Assembly: GCA_933228675.1 (NCBI GenBank)
Contig: OW121744.1
Location: 62,475,928-62,539,927 of the forward strand
Direction: 5' to 3'
Source of the DNA: Stomorhina lunata
Lineage: Eukaryota; Arthropoda; Insecta; Diptera; Rhiniidae
DNA length: 64,000 bases
The position numbers and the translations under genes are program-made. This document shows positions 55,070-64,000 of the stretch, piece by piece. The notes beneath the pieces were generated by a model. That model was not told the DNA's origin. It was given only the letters and a program-made list of their open reading frames with translations, and did no database searches. Every line of letters starts with the position of its first letter. Within the stretch, counting starts at the first letter, position 1.

Positions 55070-57156
55070 CATTAACCATTTTATAACCAGGGTCAAAAGT
55101 AAAATTTTTCAAATATAAATTTTTCAAAAAAGTATTAGAAATTACATGTTTTTATTGTTATATTTAAATAGAAATTAAAACAAGTAAGAGTGTTATATTC
55201 GGCTGTGCCGAATCTTATATACCCACCATCAAGTTGTGTTAAATTTAGAAACATATCTCATATATCTACAAGGGTGCAGCTAATTCAAAATCTGCACCAA
55301 AACTGGAAAAATCGCTAAGCTATTTGATATTGTTGGTAAAACCTTTGGACTAAATTAGGTTTCCGTAGCTTTATAGTTCAACATTCAAAAATATTTTAGT
55401 GGTTCCCCCAGTATTTACTTTGATCAAAATTCGGTCTCATAACCAGGTATAGTTTTACATTAATAAATTTTTAAATACTTTTCGTTGTGATTAATATGTA
55501 GTTAGGCTAAACACGTTAATAGTAATACGACAGGTCCATATATTTCGTTATGAGTTCCTAATGCATTCATCATATATAAAGTCTGGGCTGAACATTGATT
55601 GATGCCTATATAATTTCATAGGTGCAATCTTAATATAATGAATGTACCTCCAAATCTTTTTGATTGTAGATATAAAAAGGGGATGTTATATATATAAGAA
55701 TTATAGCCAAATGTTGACCGATTATAACAAAATTTTACACACTGGCTGGTATATATAGAGCTTATTCTTGCAAAATTTAGTGACCATAGCTATCATAGTT
55801 TCTAATTTAATAGCTTTTAACTGGCCTTTGCTAAAATTTTTGGTTTCCGTGAGTGTTTTTCACATGAAAGCTAAAGTCAAATATGGACTGATTCCTATAA
55901 AATTTGATAAACTGATCAAAAATTGCATAAAACTTCCCTATTTTAAATTTAATCGTCATAGCTATTACAATTGTATTCAATTTATCAGCATTAATGTGTT
56001 TCCCGGGGCGGGGTTATATGGGAGCTCTAACTAAATTTGAACCGATTTTGTCCATTTTCAACACACATCTTTTTCAAGATATCCAAAATACTTTTGTAAA
56101 ATTTTGTCCCTCTAGCTCTATTCGTTAAGGCGCTATCGTGCTTTTATCTGACGGACAGACGGACATAAACAACCTTTTCTTTATGTATTTTTGTGTTTCC
56201 ATAAGTTTTTTATATGGGAGCTATGGTCAAATGGTGACCGATTGTGACGAAATTTTGCACACTGGCTCGCATTGATAAAAGACTTTCTTGTGCCAAATTT
56301 AGTGATATCTGTTATACTTTTAGATTTATTGGCATTTAAGTGTATTTTGGGTGAAATTTAGCCTGTTTTCGTAAGTTTTTTGTATGGGAGCTATGGCTAA
56401 ATGTGAACCGATTTCGATGAAATTTTATATGCTGCCTAGTGCTTATCTAAAACTTCTAGATACCAAATTTTGTCATCATAACTGTTATAATTTGTCATTT
56501 ATTAGCAAATAAGCGATTAGCCTAGACGAGGTTATACGGGAGCTATGGCCAAATGCTAACCGATTTTGCCCAATTTCAATACCAAAATTTTCTCATAGAT
56601 AAAGAATGTTTTTGCTAAGTTTCAGTTAGCTAGCTCTTTTTGTTTAGACGTTATCGTGATTTCAACAGACAGACAGACAGACGGACAGACAGACGGACAT
56701 AGCTCAATCGTCTTAGAATTTCATAAGGATTCAGAATATATATCGTTTTTGATTTTTGAACCAATATTAAGGAAATTACAAACGGAATGACAATCTCAAT
56801 ATACCCCCCATTCTTTTTGATGGTGGGTATAAAAATTGTGCAAAGAATGAAACTTTGTAATTGGATTATTAGAGTGAAATGTTAAAAATTTCGGGGGTAC
56901 GTCCTTCTGTAAAATGTCTTTAAATTTTTTGGGAGACTCATTAACCATTTTATAACCAGGGTCAAAAGTAAAATTTTTCAAATATAAATTTTTCAAAAAA
57001 GTATTAGAAATTACATGTTTTTATTGTTATATTTAAATAGAAATTAAAAAAATTGTACAAAGAATGGAACTTTGTAATTGGATTATTAGAGTGAAATGTT
57101 AAAGATTTCGGGAGTACGTCTTTCTGTAAAATGTCTTTAAATTTTTTGGGAGACTC
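55070..57156. repeat. Tandem pair of about 220-bp units K, first unit split by family B
   Basis: Unit K ('cattaaccattttataacca', 'gggtcaaaagtaaaattttt', 'caaagaatg.aactttgtaa', 'ttttttgggagact') occurs at 55070-55179 plus 56832-56938 and again, unbroken, at 56939-57156. B2 fills the gap in the first unit. Non-coding. Confidence 0.85.
55180..56831 (+). repeat. Family B dispersed repeat, copy B2 (full-length)
   Basis: 1652 bp, ACAAGTAAGAGTGTTATATT to GATGGTGGGTATA. Carries the hairpin ATTCGGCTGTGCCGAAT 15 bases from the end. Interior repeats of 'tatgggagctatggtcaaat' and 'gaccgatt.tgacgaaattt', then a gacagacagacggac tract and 'ttgatggtgggtata'. The intact second K unit shows the empty site 'aattaaaaaaattg'. 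Confidence 0.85.
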
Positions 57157-57254
57157 TAGTGGACCGATCACGTTTTTAGATATTTCTTATACCAATGTAT
57201 TAAAAATAATTAATTTGAGTTGTTAATAAATAATTAAAAAAAAATAAAGTTTGA

Positions 57255-57400
57255 TCTTCGCACTTTTTCGGATTCCTTTAAACAGTACAAGGAAGAATTG
57301 AGCGTTGAAGAAAAAAGGGGTTCAACAGTTGTTGGTACAGAAATCGAGCACTTTCAAAGAGTGCTTAAGACTTTTTTTAGAAAACGACAATTTTTTCGTA
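57255..57400 (+). pseudogene. Tc1-like (DD37E relative) N-terminal scrap
   Basis: SDSFKQYKEELSVEEKRGS then EIEHFQRVLKTFFRK matches SNAIRRYKENLSIERKPGS / EVERLFRRAPNTSLRK of the main copies. An old relative only 180 bp from copy 4. Confidence 0.6.
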
Positions 57401-57577
57401 ATGAAACCACTTTCTGTTTTCAATGTGAAATAAAATTTCCAAGTTTTTCTTGAATAATTCCATAAAATAATCAATGTTATTTGTTGAAACAAAGATATAG
57501 TTTCATATTTTTATTAAAAAAATCATAATTTGTAAAGTTTTAGAGCATTTCAAATTTTTCGGAATCTATAGAACCTA

Positions 57578-58874
57578 AAGAGTGCTCTAAATAAAATTTG
57601 TAGTTGGATTTTCTTAAATAAAAATCAAACCTTTTAATATAAAAATTCTACAAAATACGCAAATATAATGACATATTATACAAAATCATTTAGCATTAAA
57701 ATGTTTACTTAGTACTCGGGTTTTGCAAAATTATCGACTTTTTTCGGAAACCCTCCCATTAAAGATTTTACAGTTGCTTCTGATACCTTTTTGGAGCATG
57801 TGTTCCACCTGCGCTTAAAATCGGACATGTTCTTGGAAATCTTTCCTGTGTTCTTCAATTCTTTTTTTACCAGAGCCCAATACCTTTCCACAGGCCGAAT
57901 TTCTGGACAGTTAGGTGGATTTGCCTCTCGTGGTACAAAAATGACATTATTCTTTGAGTACCACTCAAGTGCCTTTTTTCCATAATGGCATGATGCCAAA
58001 TCGGGCCAAAAAAATGTAGTCACTCTGTGCTCTCTTAAAAAGGGTAACAACCGTTTTTGTAGGCACTCCTTTATATAAATTTCTGTGTTTACTGTGACAG
58101 ATGCCACAAATACTTTACTTCTTTTGCCACAACTGCAAATAGCTTGCCACACGAGAAACTTCTTAGGGAATTTTGTTTGTTTTTTTGTGCGAAACTCTTG
58201 CCGAACATTGCCCCGTTTATTAGCAACATAAAAATCTTGACCAAGAAGTTGAGAAAAGTCTGCCAGTACGTATGTTTCATCATCCATCACACAACAGGTG
58301 TATTTTTTTTATAAAATCAGACTTCAATTTTTTCGCTCGTTTTTTTGCTTCTATGTTCTTTATAGCATTGCGATCTGGAACCTTTTGGACTTTGTATGTC
58401 TTCAGTCCAGCATAAGCTTTGACTCTATGTGCAAAATTCGTAGAACATTTCACCGTACGAGCTGCTTTTCTTAAAGAAGTGTTAGGCGCTCTTCGAAAGA
58501 GTCGCTCGACTTCTTTTGCCTTACCAATATCTGTAGGACCTTTTTTCCTCCCTGATCCAGGTTTTCTTTCAATGCTCAGGTTTTCCTTATACCGTCTGAT
58601 GGCATTAGAAACCGTTCGAGGGTTAACTTTCAAGTTTTTAGCTATTTTTTTAAAAGTCCATGACGGATTTTTTTGAAAAGTTTTAATTATATTTTCACGA
58701 ACTTTTTTTCGCAGTCCATTTTGATTGAAATAACTATTGAAAATTAATAATTTCTAAAATAATAGTATCTGACATATCTATAGAAACTAACTTCATCAAA
58801 AAATAAATTATTTCTTGCACTATGGATAAATTTTGTCTAAAATAGTAAATGCATATTTTTTTTAGAACACTCTT
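57578..58874 (-). mobile_element. Tc1-like DD37E transposon, copy 4 (complete ends)
   Basis: 1297 bp, AAGAGTGCTCTAAA left, TTTAGAACACTCTT right, flanked by TA at 57576-57577 and 58875-58876. Minus-strand copy. Confidence 0.93.
57709..58719 (-). pseudogene. Tc1-like transposase with two frameshifts (copy 4)
   Basis: ATG at 58719. The early A-run is 7 where copy 3 has 8, shifting the frame at codon 5. From MKVNPRTVSNAIRRY (58633) the frame is open to about 58300, where an 8-A run in place of 7 shifts it again. From MMDDETY (58290) to the stop at 57709 the frame is open and keeps all three catalytic residues. Both lesions are length changes in A-runs. Confidence 0.92.
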
Positions 58875-58876
58875 TA

Positions 58877-61090
58877 AAACCAATTCGATCGAAAATCGAC
58901 TACTTCAATTCCGAACGGAATTTGTGACATATCTGAAAATTTATAATTTATATTTATAAAAGTATATATTTCAAGAGGCGATCTTATTTTTTGTTGACCC
59001 GTGTTATTATAATATAATAAATTTAAAGAAAGATAATAAATGTTATACAACAAAATGATTATATAATTTTCAAAAATATACATCCGTAAACAATCATTTC
59101 GTTTCTTAAAAAATTTAAGATGACAACAAATATTTTATGATGAATTATCAAAATAATAACGAAACATATATTTCCTTATTTTGTTTGTTTGGGTTTTTAA
59201 TATAATTAATTTCTCCAGAAAGTAAATCAGCATGTCAGTCCACCAAAAATAAAATGATAAAGTTTCAACGAACTTAATACTGATATTCGTACTAAAGTAT
59301 ATATGATGTGTTAGGGATTTAAAAACCAAATATTAATTTTAATTATAACATTTACGTATATCTTAATTTGAATGCAAGTCGTTTAAAGTACTTTAAATAA
59401 TTTAAAAATAAATTAAGATGAATTAAAAGATATTAAGTGAATTAACAGATATCAAGTCACATACAATATTTATAAAAATGTATTTTTATAATATGTGCAA
59501 TATCGTCTTCTTTGCCCAATTATCGATTGGCTTTTTTAATAATTGAAAAGGCTTAATAAAAGATGACTCATTACGTATAAGTAGAAGTTAAGTATAGTGA
59601 ATAGTTATCTAAATGATTTGCACAACGTTAACCTTTAGTAAATAATGGGTTTAGTTGCACTAATTGCACACACATGGACAAAAAACCTAAGTTTCAAACA
59701 CTATCAAAAGCTACCTTCGATAGCACATTCACATCTTCTGTGTAGCTACACACAACTTACGATGTAAAGACATGGTAATCAAGCACTAAACATTAGTACA
59801 CGATTGATAAAAAAAACCTTTTTTATTAAAATAAATTTTTATCTCCAAATAGTCTATTAAAGTACTTCAATTTGATACTCTTTCCTGAGCGCTATCCTTT
59901 AGGTCAATTTGAATTTCTTAATTAAGAGACGAACATCTATATGTCAACTATTGACCCACACAGATTTATGGAACATAAAATCCTATTGAAACTGAAAGAT
60001 TTTAGGAACATAGTCATTATTTCAAAGAAGTTTTTCCTGTATGTCATCGAAAAAGTTATTGAAACATTAGCAACATATAGTATAAGTCTTTCCAAACTTA
60101 TGGATTGCTTTATTAATGTATAAATGTTGTACTGAAAGTACGACCTCTTCCGATTGCTCAATGCAAATGGTTTCGCTGGACTAATTGCCCTCAAATCGGC
60201 AATCAATTAAACACTACAAATGTATAGTAACGTCGATATTTTGTATAAATTTACGAATATCCTCAACAATGTTGATCACTGCATACCCACTCCTCTTTCG
60301 ACCAATTTGGGTAACCTTTCCAAATATGTTATTTTCCTAGTCAAAATTATTTATATATAGCTTCATCAACGTCCGTTTGTAAATTTCAAATAATACAATT
60401 TCTTTCAAGACGACCTACAGTCTGAGCAGACCTACAAAGAAATTGATCTGGAAACCTCTCCGCACCACAGTCTTCGCAATTCAATCTCAACCCACACAGA
60501 GCATGTGATTTTGGGTTACATGCTTAATCTCCAGAATATCGATTTCTGTAGAAGATGTCATACCATTGCCAACTCTAGCGAATCTTAGGTCTCTTTATCT
60601 GTCTAACTTCTTTCTGTACCACTTCAGATCTTCAGAACATAAATGATCGTAAAATAGACATATTTATTGTAGCATCTGAGTTTCTAAAACGGGTCATTAT
60701 CACGGTTAATCTAGAAATGTTTCTTGTTATATCTTAAAGTGAAAACCGAAACCGAACATAATATACATATTACAGTTTCCGGTGTCAATAGAAAAAAAAA
60801 TCTTATTACATAAAGTAAAATGATACAGTGAATTAACAATATCCTACTGTCTTCAATAATCACCATTCCAAAATAGACTTTGAATCATTGACCATACATA
60901 TATTTTGTGATCCACTCGAAAATCCTAAGCATCTTGCTTTTGACTTCGTTAACACATGTCACGACAAAATAATAAGGGCACAGAAACTAAAAACTTATTT
61001 TATTTATTTAACAAGACTAAAAAGTCAAAACTCCTACTTATTTCAATTGTTTATTTTTATTAAACTCCCGAGACAAGGCTTATTTTAAAA
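58877..61090. other. Largely unassigned, AT-rich, few repeats
   Basis: No TE that I recognise. On the minus strand between about 60660 and 60280 a protein-like reading with several stops is present (see findings). The other frames (58874-59083, 59135-59329, 59937-60206) have no recognised relatives. Confidence 0.4.
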
Positions 61091-61099
61091 ATAACAAGA

Positions 61100-61680
61100 T
61101 TAGTCAGCTAGTCGGCAGCACTTGGGGAAAAGATAAAGAAAACCTACTTGCGACCTATAAAGCTATTGGTTAGTCCGTGGCAAATTATGCTGCTTCCGTG
61201 TGGTCACCAAGTGTGTGCGAAACGCAGTGGAAAAAGCTCTAGAGTTGTCAAAATGCAGCCCTCAAAACAATAACAAACTTCCTAAAAATATCCTCAAAAA
61301 GCCATCTACATGAGAAGACGAATGTCCTATCTCCTAAGAAACATAGCCAAATGCTAACAAGGCAATTTTTTCTGGGATGTCATAGGAGAGATCATCCGAA
61401 CCACCATCTAACGGAATTAGATACCCCTCCACGACATGTTGGTAAGGACCTTCGTTGTTGTGAGAATGATATTAGACAGTATACCACACAGCCACTCAAT
61501 GTAATCTCATACAAAGCAGTTCTGTAAGACATTCACAAAGGCATGGTAACATCAACATTAGCTAGTTACCAATTGAATGATATAGTTGGTGGCCCTCCCC
61601 CACCTATTGCAGAAGAAAGGAAAAGAAAATCTGGTGTTTTCCTGAAGGACCAAAACATTACGAAATCTTTCAGACTCGCG
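61100..61680 (+). pseudogene. Jockey-like LINE ORF2 C-terminal part (LINE-beta)
   Basis: Reads KISQLVGSTWGKDKENLLAT, YKAIG, NYAASVWSPSVCETQWKKL, CQNAALKTITNFLKISSKSH, LHEKTNVLSPKKHSQMLTRQ, FFLGCHRRDHPNHHLTELDT, PPRHVGKDLRCCENDI, then VGGPPPPIAEEERKRKS. This matches the tail of the Jockey ORF2 on the minus strand at 13.7-14.5 kb. Only three stops. At about 61680 it passes directly into a Loa-type RNase H. Confidence 0.85.
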
Positions 61681-62335
61681 GATGAGCGCAGTGTCTTCTA
61701 GGAAGATATTTTTGCATTTCGAAGACTACAGAGCTCATCGAGGGTTTTATAGCTGAAAATAGTGAGGTGACTATATACGTAGATAGCCAGGTTGCGCTGA
61801 AAGCGCTGCGGGGACATAGCATCACCTATCATTCAGCTATAGGATTAGATTGTACTGGGTTCCGGGTCATTGTGACATCTCTGGCAACGAAGTTGCGGAC
61901 GAAGTAGTTAAATAAGGCTCAAGTTAGGAGTCAAAGAGTGGCAGATATTGCTATACTTATCTGCCACTTTTATCGGGGCATTAATTCTTGCATCAGCAAG
62001 GAAACCTCAAAGACATGGAGAAACATGGTTACGTGTAGAACATCAAGAGCTCTATGGAGTAAATCGGATATTAGTGGAACCAAAATTCTACAAGGTCTGA
62101 ATAGGTCAAGCTTAAGAGATGTATAGGGTTCTTAACGGGACATTGTGCCTCAAATTCGAGGCTAAATAGGTGAATGGTAGCATTCCGGACCTCTGCAGAT
62201 TATGTCTAGATGGGGATTCTTCCGTACCCTGGAGTCTCCGAGTGAAGGTGTCGTTTCACACTACCTTTAAAGCCTGACCTTACCTAAGAGAGAAGTCTAC
62301 CAAGATCTACTTGGGTATTATTGGCACAACTAGAT
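61681..62335 (+). pseudogene. Loa-like LINE RNase H and tail (LINE-delta)
   Basis: ELIEGFIAENSEVTIYVDSQ, VALKALRGHSITYHSAI is the RNase H core with the catalytic Asp of YVDSQ, then GFRVIVTSLATKLRTK (WVPGHxxIxGNEVADE region, shifted), then WRNMVTCRTSRALWSKSDIS, GTKILQGLNRSSLRD and a final 'LCLDGDSSVPWSLRVKVSF' C-terminal block. Joined directly to a Jockey-like tail. Confidence 0.75.
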
Positions 62336-62600
62336 CAGGATATTGTAGTCAGCTTAATTCGTATTGGTCAATAATTAATCCTAAAATACCCAACACCTGC
62401 CAGAAAAAGTTCACACAATACCCAGCACCGCTTCCAAAACACAGCAAACCCGACCCTACTAACTCTTTATTCCCTATGGACTAACCCTATTGTTGCGGCG
62501 CGTCATTTGTGACTGAATTTAGAGGAGTCCCCTGATTTTGGAGAACATTAATGACGTATTTTTAATTGCAAGTCACGGTGTTACAACAACAACATTAATT
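62336..62600 (+). repeat. LINE-beta 3' terminal region
   Basis: 'acactgcc.gaaaaagttcac'-type non-coding text followed by 'gaatttagaggagtcccctg' and a terminal 'ttacaacaacaac' tract, typical of a Jockey-type 3' end. It probably belongs to the LINE-beta element at 61.1 kb, interrupted by the LINE-delta segment. Confidence 0.45.
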
Positions 62601-62619
62601 TAGTATTGAATTAATGTAA

Positions 62620-63235
62620 AACTTAACGTTTGCTGCCAAAATTGACGTATGTATTCGATGTGAAGAACAGAATTGTAGGAGCTGCTATAAAGACTGTATC
62701 CTGTGCCTGATCGATGCGGTAAACAATCCGAGTGGGATTCTAGGTCAGGGCTAACGTGAGGGGGAGTTATCTTAGAGCCATTCCGACGTATTTGGTCTAA
62801 GGGTCTAAGATAATTTTACTTGGTAAAGTACGAAATTGTAGCGTCTGTTCAACATGTTAGTTGCGGCTACAAGCGGGCGTCTGTCTCGGACCGAGCGGCT
62901 CGCTTTACAAACGTGGCTCTTGTCTTTGGACTCATCATCCATCGACTAAGCACTTACGATGTTTTAAGCATGGAAAGAAACAACATTATAGAATATACTA
63001 CTCCAAGGGGTAATCAAGCGAGAAATCCCCCTGCTACGGCAGCTGGCACAAGGATTTTGGAGGTGCCTAATCTATGCAAGAACATCTTTATGAAAGAAAC
63101 CAATTCTATCCAAAGAAATCGAACTATAAAAACTAATATAGGCATGAAAGAAAGTTTAAAGTTTGCGACATGGAAAGTACGCACGTTATACGAGAGGCCC
63201 TATGCTCCACTGGGAGTCAAGGATAACAGAAGAAG
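62620..63235 (+). mobile_element. LINE-gamma, internally deleted (5' region joined to 3' end)
   Basis: A 156-codon open frame (62820-63290) covers it. It reads VKYEIVASVQHVSCGYKRAS and later SLKFATWKVRTLYE, the start of an APE endonuclease domain ('ATWNVRTL'). This is followed immediately by the LINE-gamma 3' terminus (YAPLGVKDNRRR; 'ctgggagtcaaggataacag'). The complete RT is missing, so the element is a non-autonomous derivative of LINE-gamma. Confidence 0.7.
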
Positions 63236-63310
63236 AAGTAACCCCCCTAACTGTCCAGAGCTTCGCCCCATTGAAAAAATTGGGTACTAATGAAAAGAGA
63301 GTATTAAACT
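63236..63310 (+). pseudogene. Tc1-like (DD37E relative) C-terminal scrap
   Basis: NPPNCPELRPIEK followed by a frame change and MKRE matches NPPNCPELRPVERYWALVKK. It abuts the LINE-gamma 3' GAA repeat without spacer, which suggests that LINE-gamma inserted into an older Tc1-like copy. Confidence 0.7.
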
Positions 63311-64000
63311 GAGAGTTTTAATTGTATTGACCAAAATCTAAGTATCAACTTCAATCGAGACAGTCTTTATTGTACGTTAGTATATATTTCGAGAACAGAT
63401 CTAACAATTTTGATCACGCATAAACCTTGCGACTTTAATCCGGTCTAAGTCCTGGTGATATTCTCACATATCCAACTTTACTTAGTCCTGTGGATTTGTG
63501 GACATATCCAGTTAAATTTGTAAAAATCTAGATCTCCAAACAGAACCCCTGTATATACCGGATTGATGAAATTGTAAAAGCTTGAGCTGTAACAACGATA
63601 ACAACATGAGAGTTTTAAACTATTTTAGTTCTAGACTCTAGAGAAAAAAAAACTTTTTTTGCATTCATCTTGTCTTATTTTTTTTATATATTTATTTCTA
63701 GCAGACATTCATCGCAACCAGTTGATTAAGTGACGTTCAATGAAATTACGTATTCGCTGAATAATAATGATCTAAATATTGCATATGATTAAAAACTTAA
63801 TACAAATCAATCCTATTTAGAAAATGGTTTCCAAATGTATAAGTATTTTAATAAAGGGTTTATTATTCCATATTCATATAGCCAAATCAAAATAGCAGAA
63901 AAATTCCTTTGTTTTAAACTGTGCAACCAGATTTTTTTCTTCGCTTGACTTACAGATTACACACATATTCATATATATATATGCATATAAGTAGAAACAC
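63311..64000. other. Unassigned AT-rich DNA
   Basis: No recognised feature up to the window end. Confidence 0.5.

Noticed and set aside
60500..60660. Leucine-rich-repeat receptor gene
   Set aside because: The cysteine spacing only loosely recalls an LRR C-terminal cap and no repeats could be read upstream; left as unassigned.

Overview
The window looks like repeat-rich chromosomal DNA of a higher (calyptrate-type) fly. It is strongly AT-rich and I found no intact host gene. What can be recognised is a dense, nested collection of transposable elements: Tc1-like, mariner (DD34D and DD41D), hAT, Helitron-like, palindromic MITE or foldback elements, and at least four kinds of non-LTR retrotransposon. 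No LTR retrotransposon, tRNA, rRNA or CRISPR array was seen. The fly assignment is an inference from the element types and from dispersed repeats full of 'gggagctatggtcaaat'-like motifs and gacagacggac tracts; it was not tested by a search.

Layout. 0-2 kb: head-to-tail family A repeats with GACA tracts. 2.5-4.1 kb: an old Tc1-like transposase split by a small element with terminal inverted repeats (TIRs). 4.4-6 kb: a decayed non-LTR reverse transcriptase (RT). 7.6-10.3 kb: a hAT element with a perfect 8-bp target duplication, itself holding a Helitron-like repeat. 10.35-13.2 kb: a family B repeat hit by Tc1-like copy 1. 13.7-17.6 kb: three degraded LINEs. 18.9-22.7 kb: mariner relics, MITEs and a 3-copy tandem repeat. 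22.7-25.3 kb: a second hAT element with an almost intact DD41D mariner inside. 25.5-26.8 kb: Tc1-like copy 2. 27.6-28.7 kb: a large minisatellite foldback palindrome. 29-30.3 kb: mariner relics. 31.4-37.8 kb: family A repeats, LINE and mariner fragments and a third hAT element. 39-42 kb: LINEs. 43-44.3 kb: Tc1-like copy 3. 44.3-49.3 kb: a large inverted-repeat element and a Loa-type LINE interrupted by a MITE that is itself interrupted by family A. 50-51.7 kb: the second Helitron-like copy. 52-58.9 kb: families A and B, a second Tc1-like lineage and Tc1-like copy 4. 59-61 kb: largely unassigned. 61-63.3 kb: chimeric LINE remnants.

The order of events can be read from the nesting. The main Tc1-like family has four copies of about 1.3 kb. 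Three have both TIRs and TA duplications, and by my count the transposase has DD37E spacing. The copies are very similar to one another yet each is broken differently (one stop, homopolymer frameshifts, or a 55-bp deletion), so this looks like a young family now inactive in this window. Families A and B went into A/T runs without a clear target duplication and carry a hairpin near one end, which suggests a Helentron/DINE-like mechanism.
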